DNA of 64,000 bases from Saccharothrix algeriensis (GCF_016907655.1 NZ_JAFBCL010000001.1:2514001-2578000), one strand, 5' to 3'. Shown: positions 44,658-57,038, counted from the first letter of the stretch. The notes: generated by a model not told the origin, from the letters alone. Made by a program: numbers and translations.

Positions 44658-45907
44658 CCGACCAGAAGTCCAGCCCCGAGCACCCCTGGCCGGTCCGCAC
44701 GGTCGCGCGCAAGGTCTTCGAGTGGATCAACCGGCTCGGCGACGTGTGGGTGGAGGGCCAGGTGACGCAGCTCAGCGCGCGCCCCGGCACGGCCACCGCG
44801 TTCCTCACGCTGCGCGACCCGTCGGTCGACATGTCGATGACGCTGACCGCGCCCGTGGCCATGGTCCGCGAGCTGCAGCTGACCGAGGGCAGCCGCGTCG
44901 TGGTGCACGGCAAGCCCCACTACTTCCCGAACCGGGGGACGTTGAGCCTGCGCGTGGACGAGATCCGCGCGGTCGGCGTCGGCGAGCTGCTGGCGCGCGT
45001 CGAGCGGCTCAAGAAGCTGCTCGCCGCCGAGGGCCTGTTCGACCCGCGCCGCAAGCGCCGGCCGCCGTTCCTGCCCAACCGGATCGGGCTCATCACCGGC
45101 CGCGCGTCGGCCGCCGAGCGGGACGTGGTGACCAACGCGCACGCCCGCTGGCCCAACGCCCGCTTCCGCGTGATCAACGTCGCGGTGCAGGGGGCGTCGG
45201 CCGTCCCGCAGATCCTCACGGCGCTGGCGACCCTGGACCGCGACCCCGAGGTCGACGTGATCGTGCTGGCGCGCGGCGGCGGCAGCGTGGAGGACCTGCT
45301 GCCGTTCTCCGACGAGGCGCTGTGCCGGGCGGTGGCGCAGGCCCGCACGCCCGTGCTGTCCGCGATCGGGCACGAGCCGGACAGCCCGCTGGTCGACCAC
45401 GTGGCCGACCTGCGGTGCTCGACGCCGACCGACGCGGGCAAGCGCGTGGTGCCCGACGTCGCCGAGGAGGCCGAGCGGATCCGGCAGGCGCGCGACCGCA
45501 GCAGGCGCGCGCTGCACGGCTGGGTGGACCGGGAGCGCGAGCTGCTCGCCTCGCTGCGCAGCAGGCCGGCGCTGGCCGACCCGCACGGGCCGCTGGAGCG
45601 GCGCGCCCAGGACGTGGCGCAGTGGCGGGAGCGCTCCCGGCGGGCGATCCGCCACCGGCTCGACAAGGAGGCCGCGGGGCTGGCCGCGACCACCGCGCGC
45701 TTGACGACCCTCGGACCGGCCGCCACGCTGGCCCGTGGGTACGCCGTGGTGCAGTTGGTCACGCCCGACGGGGTCGTCGGCGTGGTCAGGTCGGTCGAGG
45801 ACGCGCCGGCGGGGGCCCGGCTCCGGGTGCGGGTGGCGGACGGGGCCGTGCGCGCGGTCGTCCAGGACGCCGAGGAAGGAGGCGGTGGTGCCCACTCCGG
45901 CAGGTGA
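44654..45907 (+). CDS. xseA: Exodeoxyribonuclease VII large subunit
   Basis: A 417-residue nuclease subunit: an N-terminal OB-fold ([25 protein letters not shown]), the catalytic region [23 protein letters not shown] and [26 protein letters not shown], a coiled-coil extension, and a C-terminal ARGYAVVQL strand. With XseB it degrades single-stranded DNA to oligonucleotides. GTG 44654 overlaps the preceding stop. The last 20 bases overlap the start of the next small gene. Confidence 0.95.
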   Translation: MTDQKSSPEHPWPVRTVARKVFEWINRLGDVWVEGQVTQLSARPGTATAFLTLRDPSVDMSMTLTAPVAMVRELQLTEGSRVVVHGKPHYFPNRGTLSLRVDEIRAVGVGELLARVERLKKLLAAEGLFDPRRKRRPPFLPNRIGLITGRASAAERDVVTNAHARWPNARFRVINVAVQGASAVPQILTALATLDRDPEVDVIVLARGGGSVEDLLPFSDEALCRAVAQARTPVLSAIGHEPDSPLVDHVADLRCSTPTDAGKRVVPDVAEEAERIRQARDRSRRALHGWVDRERELLASLRSRPALADPHGPLERRAQDVAQWRERSRRAIRHRLDKEAAGLAATTARLTTLGPAATLARGYAVVQLVTPDGVVGVVRSVEDAPAGARLRVRVADGAVRAVVQDAEEGGGGAHSGR

Positions 45908-46295
45908 GCCCACGTTCCTGCCCCTGACGACGGCCGCCGCCGACGGCGCCGACGACGAGGGCTCCCGCGCGGTGCGCGACCGCGTCGAGGCCGCCGACCG
46001 CGCGGCGGCCGACTGCTGGCTGTCGCTGGTGGCGGGCTGCGCGTCCGGCCGGTCGGCGCTGGCCGACCGGCTGCACGACCTGTCCTCGGCGACCTCCGAC
46101 TACGCCGGGGAGCGCTGGTGGCTGTCCGGCGGCTCGGTGCACCGCCGGCGGGTCGCGGAGGCCGAGCACCGCATCGACGACGCGGTGCGAGAGGGTGACG
46201 GCGCCGAGTTCGCGGAGGCGTTCGTCGGCTACGACCAGGCGGTGGCGACCGTCGTGGTGCACGTCCGCAACCGATTGGGGAAGTTGTCCACGTGA
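45888..46295 (+). CDS. Hypothetical protein between xseA and xseB
   Basis: A 135-residue, mostly helical acidic protein ([77 protein letters not shown]). It has no signal peptide or membrane helix. GTG 45888 has AAGGAGG about seven bases upstream and overlaps the xseA end by 20 bases; its stop overlaps the xseB start (GTGA). The tight coupling to both exonuclease VII subunits argues that it is real and possibly connected to the enzyme. I do not recognise the family. Confidence 0.75.
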   Translation: MPTPAGEPTFLPLTTAAADGADDEGSRAVRDRVEAADRAAADCWLSLVAGCASGRSALADRLHDLSSATSDYAGERWWLSGGSVHRRRVAEAEHRIDDAVREGDGAEFAEAFVGYDQAVATVVVHVRNRLGKLST

Positions 46296-46501
46296 GCGAG
46301 CCGGGCTACGAGGAGGCCAGGGACGAACTGGTGGAGGTGGTCCGCCGGCTGGAGGCGGGCGGCCTGTCGCTGGAGGAGTCGCTGGCGCTGTGGGAACGCG
46401 GCGAGGCCCTCGCCAAGACCTGCGAACAGCGGCTCGCGGGCGCCCGCGAGCGGATCGATCAAGCGCTCGCTGTGACCGAGGAGGACGTCGCGCAGGGCTG
46501 A
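46292..46501 (+). CDS. xseB: Exodeoxyribonuclease VII small subunit
   Basis: A 69-residue helical-hairpin protein: [39 protein letters not shown], then [16 protein letters not shown]. The [18 protein letters not shown] signature is diagnostic. It stabilises the XseA hexamer arms. The GTG start overlaps the stop of the hypothetical gene by four bases. Confidence 0.95.
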   Translation: MSEPGYEEARDELVEVVRRLEAGGLSLEESLALWERGEALAKTCEQRLAGARERIDQALAVTEEDVAQG

Positions 46502-46549
46502 CGACGTGCGAGGATTGGTCTACCGGCCGGTAATCGCAGGAGGAACTCC

Positions 46550-47605
46550 ATGGTGTCCAGCAGCAGCCCGTCCGAGCGTCGTCGCGAAGCACCCGACCGG
46601 AACCTCGCGCTCGAACTCGTCCGCGTCACCGAGGCCGCGGCGATGGCCGCCGGCCGCTGGGTGGGGCGCGGCGACAAGAACGGCGGCGACGGCGCGGCGG
46701 TCGACGCCATGCGCAAGCTGATCGGCACCGTCTCGATGCGCGGCGTGGTCGTGATCGGCGAGGGCGAGAAGGACGAGGCGCCCATGCTGTTCAACGGCGA
46801 GGAGGTCGGCAACGGCGACGGCCCGGACTGCGACGTCGCCGTGGACCCGATCGACGGGACCACGTTGATGTCCAAGGGGATGCCCAACGCGCTGGCGGTG
46901 CTCGCGGTGGCCGAGCGGGGCGCGATGTTCGACCCGTCCGCGGTGTTCTACATGGAGAAGCTGGCCGTGGGGCCGGAGGCGGCGGACGTCATCGACATCA
47001 CGGCGCCGATCGCGGAGAACATCCGCCGGGTGGCCAGGGCCAAGCACAGCGACGTCTCCGACGTGACGGTGTGCGTCCTGGACCGCCCGCGGCACGAGTC
47101 GATCGTGGCCGACGTCCGGAAAGCGGGCGCCCGCATCCACTTCATCTCCGACGGCGACGTGGCGGGAGCGATCTCGGCGGCCCGCCCGAACACCGGCATC
47201 GACCTCCTGGTGGGCATCGGCGGCACGCCCGAGGGGATCATCGCGGCGGCGGCGCTGAAGTGCATGGGCGGCGCGATCCAGGGGCGGCTGTGGCCCAAGG
47301 ACGACGAGGAGCGGCAGAGGGCCCTCGACGCCGGGCACGACCTGGACCGGGTGCTCGGCACGGACGACCTGGTGCGCGGCGACAACGTGTTCTTCTGCGC
47401 CACCGGCGTCACCGACGGGGACCTGGTGCGGGGCGTGCACTACCGGGCGGGCGGCTGCACGACGCAGTCGATCGTGATGCGGTCGAAGTCCGGCACGGTG
47501 CGCATGATCGACGGCTTCCACCGGCTGACGAAGCTGCGCGAGTACTCCTCGGTCGACTTCGACCCGCGACCCGGCGACGAGCCGGTCCTGCCGCCGCTGC
47601 CGTGA
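46550..47605 (+). CDS. glpX: Class II fructose-1,6-bisphosphatase
   Basis: A 351-residue GlpX-family phosphatase, the gluconeogenic FBPase of actinobacteria. It has [31 protein letters not shown] (metal-binding), VDPIDGTT (Asp cluster), [17 protein letters not shown] and [18 protein letters not shown] lies seven bases before the ATG. It lies 48 bases after xseB, as in mycobacteria. Confidence 0.95.
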   Translation: MVSSSSPSERRREAPDRNLALELVRVTEAAAMAAGRWVGRGDKNGGDGAAVDAMRKLIGTVSMRGVVVIGEGEKDEAPMLFNGEEVGNGDGPDCDVAVDPIDGTTLMSKGMPNALAVLAVAERGAMFDPSAVFYMEKLAVGPEAADVIDITAPIAENIRRVARAKHSDVSDVTVCVLDRPRHESIVADVRKAGARIHFISDGDVAGAISAARPNTGIDLLVGIGGTPEGIIAAAALKCMGGAIQGRLWPKDDEERQRALDAGHDLDRVLGTDDLVRGDNVFFCATGVTDGDLVRGVHYRAGGCTTQSIVMRSKSGTVRMIDGFHRLTKLREYSSVDFDPRPGDEPVLPPLP

Positions 47606-47721
47606 GCCGTGTCAACGGTCAACAGGGTGTTACCGGCCGAACGGCTGTAGTCACGGAGTGTCGTACGTCCCTAGTTTCCGATTCGTGCCTGGCCCCCTGC
47701 GTCGGGCACGGAGAGGAAATG

Positions 47722-48489
47722 ATGAAGGTTCGTACCCTGTTCACCGCCTTCGCGGTCGCGGTCGGGGCAGCGCTCGCCACCGCGGGCGGGGCGGCGGCGT
47801 CCCCGGCGGCGGACGGCGAGGTCACGCCGTACATCGTGGGCGGCGGCAACGCCACCCAGGTCTACTCGTTCATGGTCTCCCTGCAGAGCACCTCGGGTAG
47901 CCACTTCTGCGGCGGCTCGCTGATCAAGGCCAACTGGGTCGTGACGGCCAAGCACTGCGTGCAGGGCCGCTCGGCGTCCTCGGTCCGCGTCCGGGTCGGC
48001 TCGACCAACCGCTCCAGCGGTGGGACGGTCGCCTCCGGCGCGCAGATCGTGAACCACCCCAGCTACGACATCGCCCTGCTGCGCCTGTCCACGAACGTGA
48101 GCCAGACGCCGATCAGGGTGTCGTCGTCCTCCGGTGCGACCGGCACCGCCACCCGCATCATCGGGTGGGGCCAGACCTGCGCCCCGCGCGGCTGCGGCGG
48201 CGCGCCGGTGACCCTGCAGGAGCTGAACACCTCGATCGTGGCGGACGGCAGCTGCCAGGGCATCTCCGGCGCCTACGAGATCTGCACCAACAACCCCGGT
48301 GGTCGCGCGGGCGCCTGCTACGGCGACTCGGGCGGTCCGCAGATCAAGTCCGTCGGCGGCACGTGGGAGCTGATCGGCGCCACCAGCCGGGCCGGCAACA
48401 GCAGCTCCACCTGCGCGACCGGTCCGTCGATCTACATGGACGTCCCGGCCTTCCGCTCGTGGATCACCACCTACGCGGGCGCGGTCTGA
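47722..48489 (+). CDS. Secreted trypsin-like serine protease (S1A)
   Basis: A 255-residue exported protease. It has a signal peptide MKVRTLFTAFAVAVGAALATAGGAAA and a short propeptide (SPAADGEVTPY); the mature enzyme starts IVGGGNA. The triad is His 78 in VVTAKHCV (Lys replaces the usual Ala before His), Asp 116 in SYDIALL and Ser 203 in GACYGDSGGP. Cysteines for three disulfides are present. The ATG at 47722 or the one just before it at 47719 can start it; GAGAGGA spacing favours the second. It ends at a hairpin. It is a likely nutrient or developmental protease. Confidence 0.92.
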   Translation: MKVRTLFTAFAVAVGAALATAGGAAASPAADGEVTPYIVGGGNATQVYSFMVSLQSTSGSHFCGGSLIKANWVVTAKHCVQGRSASSVRVRVGSTNRSSGGTVASGAQIVNHPSYDIALLRLSTNVSQTPIRVSSSSGATGTATRIIGWGQTCAPRGCGGAPVTLQELNTSIVADGSCQGISGAYEICTNNPGGRAGACYGDSGGPQIKSVGGTWELIGATSRAGNSSSTCATGPSIYMDVPAFRSWITTYAGAV

Positions 48490-48520
48490 CCAGACCACCC
48501 GCACCCGGGTGTCCCGCGGT

Positions 48521-48554
48521 GAAGGGCCGCTCCGCTCCGGCGGGGCGGCCCTTC
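48521..48554 (+). terminator. Terminator hairpin after the serine protease gene
   Basis: A 13-bp stem with one G-T pair, GAAGGGCCGCTCC (48521-48533) with GGGGCGGCCCTTC (48542-48554), followed by a pyrimidine run CCCCC rather than T's. Confidence 0.75.
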
Positions 48555-48687
48555 CCCCGTTCCGGGGCCGGACCCCCACCGGCGCGTGCTCCCGGTGCCG
48601 CCGAGTGGGTGAACAGTCCCCGGTCCCCGCCCGGACCGGTGAATCACGTCCTCGATCGGGTAACCCCTGATCGAGGAGTGATTCGAG

Positions 48688-49116
48688 ATGAAGAAGCTCG
48701 GCACCGGACTGGCCGCGCTGGCCCTCGCTTTCTCCGGCCTCGCGGCGCCCGCACACGCTTCGACCGGCGCCCCCTGCTCCATCCGGGACGGGGCCTGCCT
48801 GAAGCTGTCCACCAACGAGGCGTGGCTCGTGTACCGGGGATCGGCCAGCTACGGCCCCGTCCCCGTCACGCACGGCCGCCCCGGCTACGAGACGCCCACC
48901 GGCACGTACCCGGTGTTGCGCAAGGTGCGCGACGACTGGAGCGTGCCGTACAACGCGCCGATGCCCTTCGCGGTGTACTTCACCACCAGCGGCATCGCGT
49001 TCCACGAAGGCAGCCTGACCGAGCAGTCGCACGGCTGCATCCACCTGTCGCGCGACGCGGCGGCCACCTTCTTCGACAACCTGTTCGTCGGCGAGCAGGT
49101 CCAGGTGGTCCCGTGA
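48688..49116 (+). CDS. Secreted L,D-transpeptidase (YkuD domain)
   Basis: A 142-residue exported protein: signal peptide [24 protein letters not shown], then a minimal YkuD catalytic domain with [24 protein letters not shown] (His 106) and the active-site SHGCIHLS (Cys 117). It would form or edit 3-3 cross-links or attach proteins to peptidoglycan. It lacks the extra N-terminal wall-binding or Ig-like domains of mycobacterial Ldt proteins. Its stop codon is one base from the convergent FNR gene's end. Confidence 0.92.
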   Translation: MKKLGTGLAALALAFSGLAAPAHASTGAPCSIRDGACLKLSTNEAWLVYRGSASYGPVPVTHGRPGYETPTGTYPVLRKVRDDWSVPYNAPMPFAVYFTTSGIAFHEGSLTEQSHGCIHLSRDAAATFFDNLFVGEQVQVVP

Positions 49117-49117
49117 G

Positions 49118-50089
49118 TCACTCCGCGCTGCTGGAGTGACCCGGGAACAGGTGCGCTCCGGGGTCGAGCCGCACGGCGATGTTGTTGACCGCCGTCGCGG
49201 CCTCCCCGAAGCCGGTCGCGATGAGCTTGACCTTGCCGGGGTACTGCGCGACGTCGCCCGCCGCGTAGACGCGGTCCCGCGCGGTCCTCATCGTGCTGTC
49301 CACGACGATCGCGCGGTGGTCCAGCTCCACGCCCCACGTCCCGATGGGACCCAGGTCGGCGGTGAAGCCCAGGGCCGCCACGACGGTCTGCGCGGGCAGC
49401 ACCGCGCGGTCGCCGCCCTTGACGGCGACCTCCACCTCGGCCACCCTGCCGTCGCCGCGCAGCTCCAGCACCTCGGCGTCGGTGATGATCGGCACGCCCA
49501 GCTCGCGCACCTGCCGCACGGTCGGCGGGTGGGCGCGGAACGTGGCGCGGCGGTGCACGACGGTCACGCTGGCCGCGATCGGGTGCAGGGCCAGGGCCCA
49601 GTCGAACGCCGAGTCGCCGCCGCCCACCACGACGACGTCCTGCCCGGCGTGGGCGCCCAGGGCGGGCACGAAGTGCACGACGCCCCGGCCCAGCCAGCCG
49701 TCGCCGGCGGGCAGCGGGCGGGGCCGGAACTCGCCGATGCCCGCCGTGACCAGCACCGCGCGGGTGCGCACCACGCCGCCGTCGGCGAGCCCGACCTCCA
49801 GCCCGTCGTCCACAGTGGACAGCGTGCGCGCCTGCCTGCCGAGCAGGTAGGTCGGCTGCCACCGGTCCGCCTGCCGGACCAGGGCGGCGACCAGGTCCCG
49901 ACCGCGCACGGCGGGGAACCCGGCCACGTCGAAGATCAGCTTTTCCGGGTACATCGCGGTGATCTGCCCGCCCGCCTCCGGCAGCGAGTCGACCAGCGCC
50001 ACGGACAGGTCCCGGAAGCCCGCGTAGTAGGCCGCGAACAGCCCGGTGGGTCCGGCTCCGACGACGAGCACGTCGACCTCGAGGTCCAT
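49118..50089 (-). CDS. Thioredoxin-reductase-like ferredoxin--NADP+ reductase (type 2 FNR)
   Basis: A 323-residue flavoprotein. FAD motif [16 protein letters not shown] is at residues 8-23, [20 protein letters not shown] is the FNR2-specific segment, NADPH motif [15 protein letters not shown] and the closing [12 protein letters not shown] are present. No CxxC redox pair occurs, which separates it from thioredoxin reductase. It would pass electrons between NADPH and a ferredoxin. ATG 50089 is the start. It is divergent from fumC with 78 bases between them. Confidence 0.88.
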   Translation of the reverse strand: MDLEVDVLVVGAGPTGLFAAYYAGFRDLSVALVDSLPEAGGQITAMYPEKLIFDVAGFPAVRGRDLVAALVRQADRWQPTYLLGRQARTLSTVDDGLEVGLADGGVVRTRAVLVTAGIGEFRPRPLPAGDGWLGRGVVHFVPALGAHAGQDVVVVGGGDSAFDWALALHPIAASVTVVHRRATFRAHPPTVRQVRELGVPIITDAEVLELRGDGRVAEVEVAVKGGDRAVLPAQTVVAALGFTADLGPIGTWGVELDHRAIVVDSTMRTARDRVYAAGDVAQYPGKVKLIATGFGEAATAVNNIAVRLDPGAHLFPGHSSSAE

Positions 50090-50167
50090 GCACCGACCAT
50101 AGGTGTTCCGCACCACTCTGCCCATCCATTCCGCCCCGGTGGGCCCGCGGGGGGCAGACTCGGTGGT

Positions 50168-51562
50168 ATGGCAGAACAGGACTACCGCGTCGAGCACGAC
50201 ACCATGGGCGAGGTCAGGGTGCCGGTCGACGCGCTGTGGCGGGCGCAGACGCAGCGCGCGGTGGAGAACTTCCCGGTGTCGGGACGGGGGCTGGAGCGGT
50301 CCCAGATCCGGGCGCTCGGCCTGCTCAAGGCCGCCGCCGCCCGGGTGAACCAGCGGTTGGGCGTGCTGCCCGACGACGTGGCCGGCGCGATCGCCGGGGC
50401 CGCGGACGAGGTCGCCGGGGGCGCGCACGACGCGCACTTCCCGGTGGACGTGTTCCAGACCGGTTCCGGGACGTCGTCGAACATGAACGCCAACGAGGTC
50501 ATCGCGACCCTGGCGTCCCGGGCGCTGGGCCGCGACGTGCACCCGAACGACCACGTCAACGCCTCGCAGTCGTCCAACGACACGTTCCCGACGACGCTGC
50601 GGGTCGCCGCGGCGGAGGCCGTGGCCACCGACGTGGTGCCGGCCCTGGAGCACCTGGCCGGGGTGCTCCGGCGGCGGGCCGCCGAGTGGTCGGACCTGGT
50701 GAAGTCCGGTCGGACGCACCTGATGGACGCGGTCCCGATCACGCTGGGCCAGGAGGCCGGCGCGTGGGCCGCGCAGGTCGACCACGGCGTCGAGCGGCTG
50801 ACCGCGAGCCTGCCCCGGCTGGCGGAGCTGCCGATCGGCGGCACGGCCGTCGGCAGCGGCCTGAACGCGCCCGAGGGCTTCGGCGCGGCGGTCGCGGCGG
50901 AGCTGGCGCGGGTCACCGGCCTGCCGCTGACCGAGGCCCGCGACCACTTCGAGGCGCAGGCCACGCAGGACGGCGTGGTCGAGGTCTCCGGCCAGCTCCG
51001 GGCGACGGCGATCGGCCTGTTCAAGATCGCCAACGACCTGCGCTGGCTGGGCTCCGGACCGCGCACCGGGCTGGGCGAGCTGGCCCTGCCCGACCTCCAG
51101 CCGGGCTCGTCGATCATGCCCGGCAAGGTCAACCCGGTGATCCCCGAGGCCACGATGATGGTGGTGGCGCAGGTGATCGGCAACGACGCGGCGGTGGCGT
51201 TCGCGGGCTCGCAGGGCAACTTCCAGCTCAACGTGATGCTCCCGGTGATCGCCCGCAACGTGCTGGAGTCCGCGCGCCTGGTCGCCGCGGTGTCCCGCCT
51301 GCTGGCCGACAAGGTCCTGGCCGGCGTCGAGCCGCAGGCCGACCGGATGCGCGAGTTCGCCGAGTCGTCCCCGTCGATCGTGACGCCCCTCAACCGCTAC
51401 CTCGGCTACGAGGAGGCGGCGGCGATCGCCAAGCAGTCGCTGAAGGAGCGCAAGACGATCCGCCAGGTCGTGCTGGAGCGCGGCCACGTGCCGGACCGGC
51501 TCACCGAGGCGCAGCTGGACGAGGCGCTGGACGTGCTGCGGATGGCGCGCGGCGGGCGCTGA
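50168..51562 (+). CDS. fumC: Class II fumarate hydratase
   Basis: A 464-residue TCA-cycle enzyme interconverting fumarate and malate. It has [45 protein letters not shown] and the signature [15 protein letters not shown] (fumarate lyase family, catalytic Ser loop). The length and class II (iron-free, tetrameric) layout are normal. Its 3' end overlaps the convergent EamA gene by 62 bases. Confidence 0.96.
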   Translation: MAEQDYRVEHDTMGEVRVPVDALWRAQTQRAVENFPVSGRGLERSQIRALGLLKAAAARVNQRLGVLPDDVAGAIAGAADEVAGGAHDAHFPVDVFQTGSGTSSNMNANEVIATLASRALGRDVHPNDHVNASQSSNDTFPTTLRVAAAEAVATDVVPALEHLAGVLRRRAAEWSDLVKSGRTHLMDAVPITLGQEAGAWAAQVDHGVERLTASLPRLAELPIGGTAVGSGLNAPEGFGAAVAAELARVTGLPLTEARDHFEAQATQDGVVEVSGQLRATAIGLFKIANDLRWLGSGPRTGLGELALPDLQPGSSIMPGKVNPVIPEATMMVVAQVIGNDAAVAFAGSQGNFQLNVMLPVIARNVLESARLVAAVSRLLADKVLAGVEPQADRMREFAESSPSIVTPLNRYLGYEEAAAIAKQSLKERKTIRQVVLERGHVPDRLTEAQLDEALDVLRMARGGR

Positions 51563-52403
51563 CCCGGCCGCGCAGCCCGATCGCGCAGCCCAGGGCGACC
51601 GCCGTCGCGCCGAGCAGCGCGACGGCGGTCATCGCCTGCGCGCCCAGCGCCACCGACGCCGCCAGCCCGGCGACCGGCATCAGCCCGATCAGCACCCCGG
51701 CCCGGTCCGCGCCCAGCCGCGCCACCGCGAAGTACCACAGCCCGAACGCCACGGCGGTGACCACGACCCCGAGCACCACCAGCGCCGCGCCCTCCCGCGG
51801 GCCCGGCGCCCGCCAGCCGCCGGCGAAGGTGCCGACCACCCCGCCCACCGCCGCCGCGAGGAAGCAGCACCAGGTGGCCACCGCGACGCCGCCCAGCCGC
51901 CGCACCACGCCCACCGCGAACAGCGTGAACGACACCTCGCCGAGCATCGTCGCCACCGCCAGCACCAGCCCGGGGCCGTGCCAGGCGCCGCCCCCGGACA
52001 GCAGCACGACCCCGCCCGCCACCACGACCGCGCCCGCCACCGCGCCCGCGGCGGGCCGCCGCCCGGCCGCCAACGGCGCCGCCAGCGCCAGCACCAGCGG
52101 GCTCGCGCCCAGCACCGCGGCCACGAAACCGGGCTCCGCGTAGCGCTGGGCGTGCAGGAGGAAGGCGTTGAAGCCGAGCATCCCGGTGGCGACCAGCGCG
52201 CACAGCGCCGCCCAGTCGCCCCGCCGGGGCACGACCAGCCGCCCGCCGCGCGCCAGCGTCCACCCGAGCAGCACGACGCCGCCCAGCGCGTAGCGCACGG
52301 CCTGACCGGTGAGCAGCGGGTAGTCCTGGAGCATCCCGGTCACCGGGACGGCCGCGCCCACGATGACCGAGGCCAGGGCGCCGGCGGCGATGGCGGTTCT
52401 CAT
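51501..52403 (-). CDS. EamA/DMT-family exporter
   Basis: A 300-residue membrane protein with ten predicted helices arranged as two EamA repeats (for example [31 protein letters not shown] and [17 protein letters not shown]). ATG 52403 was chosen; GTG 52412 is three codons upstream. It is likely an amino-acid or metabolite exporter. It is divergent from a MocR-type regulator 47 bases away, a standard regulator-exporter arrangement. The basic Ala/Pro/Arg tail overlaps the end of fumC. Confidence 0.88.
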   Translation of the reverse strand: MRTAIAAGALASVIVGAAVPVTGMLQDYPLLTGQAVRYALGGVVLLGWTLARGGRLVVPRRGDWAALCALVATGMLGFNAFLLHAQRYAEPGFVAAVLGASPLVLALAAPLAAGRRPAAGAVAGAVVVAGGVVLLSGGGAWHGPGLVLAVATMLGEVSFTLFAVGVVRRLGGVAVATWCCFLAAAVGGVVGTFAGGWRAPGPREGAALVVLGVVVTAVAFGLWYFAVARLGADRAGVLIGLMPVAGLAASVALGAQAMTAVALLGATAVALGCAIGLRGRVSARRAPSAARPAPRPAAPR

Positions 52404-52450
52404 GCCGATCACCCTCGCCCATCGGTGGTCCAGGATTAAGCTCCATTTCC

Positions 52451-53833
52451 GTGACCTCCGACTGGACCACTTACCGCGAGCTGCTGCTGCCCGGCGCCAC
52501 CGGCCGCCGGGGCGTGGAGTCGGAGCTGCGCCGCGCGGTCCGGGACGGGCGGCTCGGGCCGGGCACGCGGCTGCCGTCCAGCCGCGACCTGGCCGCCCAG
52601 CTCGGGGTCGCCCGCGGCACCGTCACCTCGGCGTACGCCCAGCTCGTCGGGGAGGGCTACCTGGTCGCCCGGCGCGGCTCGGGCACCACCGTCGCGGCCA
52701 CCGCCGCCCCGCCGCGCGCGGTCGCCGAGGAGCCCCGCGCGCGGCCGAGCCGGCGGTTCGACCTGAGGCCGGGCGTGCCCGCGCTCGGCGCGTTCCCGCG
52801 CGAGGAGTGGTTGCAGGCGCAGAAGACCGCGCTGCTCGCCCTGCCCGCCGACGACCTCGGCTACCCCGACCCGGCGGGTTTCCCGCCGCTGCGCCGCGAA
52901 CTCGCCGACTACCTGGGCCGCGTGCGCGCCGTCGTGGCCGGGCCGGCCGAGGTGGTCGTCGTGAACGGGGCCGCCGAGGGCACCTCGCTGACGGGGCGGG
53001 TGCTGGCGGCCGCCGGGCACACCAGCGTCGCGGTCGAGGAGCCGAGCCACCCCGGCGCGGCGGACGTGCTGGCCTCCCACGGCCTCGCGGTGCGCCCCGT
53101 CCCGGTGGACGACAAGGGGATCCGCGTGGACGTCCTGGCCACGACGGACTGCCGGGCGGTGCTCGTCACGGCCGCGCACCAGTTCCCGCTGGGCGTCGTG
53201 CTGCACCCCGAGCGCAGGCGCGCGCTCCTGGACTGGGCGCGCGCCCGCGACGGCGTGGTCATCGAGGACGACTACGACGCCGAGCACCGCTACGACCGCC
53301 CCGCGCTGGGCGCGATGCAGGCCCTGGACCCCGCGCGGGTGGTCTACCAGGGCAGCGCCAGCAAGGTCCTCGCACCCGCGCTGCGCCTCGGCTGGCTGGT
53401 CCTGCCGCCCGGCCTGCGCGACCCGGTCGTGCGGCGCAAGCGGCTGGACGACCTCGGCACCGGCACCCTCCACCAGGCGGCGTTCGCGCAGCTCCTGCGG
53501 ACCGGCGGCTACGACCGCCACCTGCGCCGCACCCGCCGGCTCTACCGCGCCCGCCGGGACGCCCTGCTCGACGAGCTGGCCCGGCGGCTGCCCGCGTGGA
53601 CACCGATCGGCGTGGCGGCGGGCCTGCACGTGGTCGTGCGGCTGCCCGACGGGACCGACGACCTCGCGCTGCAGGAGCGCCTGGCCGGGCACGGGGTCCA
53701 CGCGCCGGCGCTGGCGAACTACGCGCGCACGCCGACGTTCCCCGGGCTGGTGCTCGGCTACGCCGCCACCACCCCGGACCGCCTGCGGCTGGCCGTGCGG
53801 GAGCTGAGCCGGGTCGTGGGCGACCGGCCCTGA
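52451..53833 (+). CDS. MocR/PdxR-type transcriptional regulator (GntR HTH fused to aminotransferase)
   Basis: A 460-residue fusion of a GntR winged helix (GPGTRLPSSRDLAAQLGVARGTVTSAYAQLVGEGYL, residues 36-70) and a fold-type-I aminotransferase domain. PLP residues are visible: EDDYDAEHRYDR near 272-283 and the Schiff-base Lys 305 in QGSASKVLAP. Such proteins use PLP or its adducts as effectors, often controlling pyridoxal synthesis or amino-acid export. The neighbouring divergent EamA exporter is the obvious target. GTG 52451 is the start; no strong ribosome site is seen. Confidence 0.92.
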   Translation: MTSDWTTYRELLLPGATGRRGVESELRRAVRDGRLGPGTRLPSSRDLAAQLGVARGTVTSAYAQLVGEGYLVARRGSGTTVAATAAPPRAVAEEPRARPSRRFDLRPGVPALGAFPREEWLQAQKTALLALPADDLGYPDPAGFPPLRRELADYLGRVRAVVAGPAEVVVVNGAAEGTSLTGRVLAAAGHTSVAVEEPSHPGAADVLASHGLAVRPVPVDDKGIRVDVLATTDCRAVLVTAAHQFPLGVVLHPERRRALLDWARARDGVVIEDDYDAEHRYDRPALGAMQALDPARVVYQGSASKVLAPALRLGWLVLPPGLRDPVVRRKRLDDLGTGTLHQAAFAQLLRTGGYDRHLRRTRRLYRARRDALLDELARRLPAWTPIGVAAGLHVVVRLPDGTDDLALQERLAGHGVHAPALANYARTPTFPGLVLGYAATTPDRLRLAVRELSRVVGDRP

Positions 53834-53871
53834 CCGCGGCCGACCGGACATTGTCGGTGGTGGGGTGCACC

Positions 53872-55458
53872 ATGGTCGGCGTGCTGTTCACCGAGGTCGT
53901 AGAGACGTCCGCCGCCGTCGCGGCGACGCGCTCCCGCCTGGCCAAGGTCGCCGCCCTGGCCGAGCCGGTGCGCCGGATGAGCACGCCCGCGGTGGTGTCG
54001 TTCCTGGTCGGCGTGCCCAGCCAGGGGCGCATCGGGGCGGGCTACCGCACCGTCCAGGCGATCGCGCCACCGCCCGCCGAGCGGCCGCAGCTCACGGTGT
54101 CCGAGGTGGACGAGGCGCTGGGCGGGTACGCCGCGATCAGCGGCAGGGGCGCGGCCCGGCGGCGGGTCGAGGCGCTGACCGCCCTGTTCGGCCGGGCGAC
54201 GGAGGCCGAGCAGGACTTCCTGCGCCGGCTGCTGACCGGCGAGCTGCGCCAGGGCGCCCTGGAGGGGGTGATGCTGGACGCCATCGCGCGGGCGGCCGAG
54301 GTGCCCGGCGAGGTGGTCCGGCGGGCGTTCATGCTGTCCGGGAGCCTGCCGGGGACGGCGGTGGCGGCGCTGGCGGGCGAGGCGGCGCTGGCGGCGTTCC
54401 GGCTGGAGGTGGGTCGCCCGGTGCGGCCGATGCTGGCCTCGCCCGCCGAGTCGCTGCCCGCCGCGCTGGCCGAGCTGGGCCCGTGCGTGGTGGAGCACAA
54501 GCTCGACGGCGCGCGCATCCAGGTGCACCGCTCCGGCGACGAGGTCCGCGTGTTCACCCGCACCCTGCGCGAGATCACCGCGACCGTCCCCGAGCTGGTG
54601 GAGCTGGTGCGCGGGCTGCCCTGCACGTCCGCGGTGCTCGACGGCGAGACGCTGGCGCTGGACGACGACGGCAAGCCGCGGCCGTTCCAGGAGACGATGA
54701 GCAGGTTCGGCGCGCTGCTCGAGGCCACCCCCGCCGGCCCGCGCACGTCGGTGGGCGGCGCCCGCGAGCTGCTGCTGAGCCCGTTCTTCTTCGACTGCCT
54801 GCACCTGGACGGCGTCGACCTGCTCGACGAGCCGCTGCGCGTGCGCCTGGCCGCGCTGCGCGAGGCCGCCGGCGACCACGTCATCCCCGGCGCCGTGGAG
54901 CCCGACGAGCCGCGGGCCGCGCAGGTGCTGGCGGCGGCGCTGGCGGCGGGCCAGGAGGGGGTGGTGGTCAAGTCGCTGGAGTCGGTGTACGCGGCGGGCC
55001 GGCGCGGGCGCTCCTGGCAGAAGGTGAAGCCGGTCCACGCCCTGGACCTGGTGGTGCTGGGCGTCGAGTGGGGCAGCGGGCGGCGGCAGGGCCTGCTGTC
55101 GAACCTGCACCTGGGCGCGCGCGACCCGGACGGCGGGCCGCCGGTCATGGTCGGCAAGACGTTCAAGGGCCTGACCGACGAGCTGCTGGCGTGGCAGACC
55201 CGCGAGCTGCTCGCGCGGGCGACCGACCGGGGCGACTGGCTGGTCACCGTGCGCCCCGAGCTGGTGGTCGAGGTCGAGCTGGACGGGGTCCAGGTGTCGC
55301 CGCGCTACCCGGGCGGCGTGGCGCTGCGCTTCGCCCGCGTGGTGCGGTACCGGCCGGACAAGGGCCCGGCCGAGGCCGACACGATCGACGCGGTGCGGGC
55401 GCTGCTGCCGAAGGGGGGCGACCCCTCGGCGGGCGCCACGCCTGATCCCGCGCCCTGA
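53872..55458 (+). CDS. ATP-dependent DNA ligase (LigB type)
   Basis: A 528-residue ligase. The N-terminal DNA-binding domain covers about residues 1-190. The adenylation domain has nucleotidyl Lys 210 in VVEHKLDGARIQVHR, DGETLAL, FFFDCLHLDG, EGVVVKSLESVYAAGRRGRSWQKVKP, and an OB-fold follows. It seals nicks using ATP and is accessory to the NAD-dependent ligase. The start could also be GTG 53881, which gives VLFTEVVETSAAVAATR, the usual family opening. The stop codon lies inside a 13-bp tandem repeat array. Confidence 0.93.
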   Translation: MVGVLFTEVVETSAAVAATRSRLAKVAALAEPVRRMSTPAVVSFLVGVPSQGRIGAGYRTVQAIAPPPAERPQLTVSEVDEALGGYAAISGRGAARRRVEALTALFGRATEAEQDFLRRLLTGELRQGALEGVMLDAIARAAEVPGEVVRRAFMLSGSLPGTAVAALAGEAALAAFRLEVGRPVRPMLASPAESLPAALAELGPCVVEHKLDGARIQVHRSGDEVRVFTRTLREITATVPELVELVRGLPCTSAVLDGETLALDDDGKPRPFQETMSRFGALLEATPAGPRTSVGGARELLLSPFFFDCLHLDGVDLLDEPLRVRLAALREAAGDHVIPGAVEPDEPRAAQVLAAALAAGQEGVVVKSLESVYAAGRRGRSWQKVKPVHALDLVVLGVEWGSGRRQGLLSNLHLGARDPDGGPPVMVGKTFKGLTDELLAWQTRELLARATDRGDWLVTVRPELVVEVELDGVQVSPRYPGGVALRFARVVRYRPDKGPAEADTIDAVRALLPKGGDPSAGATPDPAP

Positions 55459-55492
55459 TCCCGCGCCCTGATCCCGCGCCCTGATCCCGGGC
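55441..55492. repeat. 13-bp tandem repeat, four copies, spanning the ligase stop codon
   Basis: Four head-to-tail copies of CCTGATCCCGCGC (the last with one change). The ligase stop codon falls in the second unit, so the array adds the final residues DPAP and continues into the 3' flank. Confidence 0.85.
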
Positions 55493-55586
55493 CCCGGCTC
55501 CTGGTCCTGGTCCCGGGTCCCGGCCGCGCGCCCGGTCCCGCGGTCCGGTCCCGCGGGCAGGGGCGGAACGGCCCGATCGCGAGTAG

Positions 55587-57038
<1,452 letters not shown>

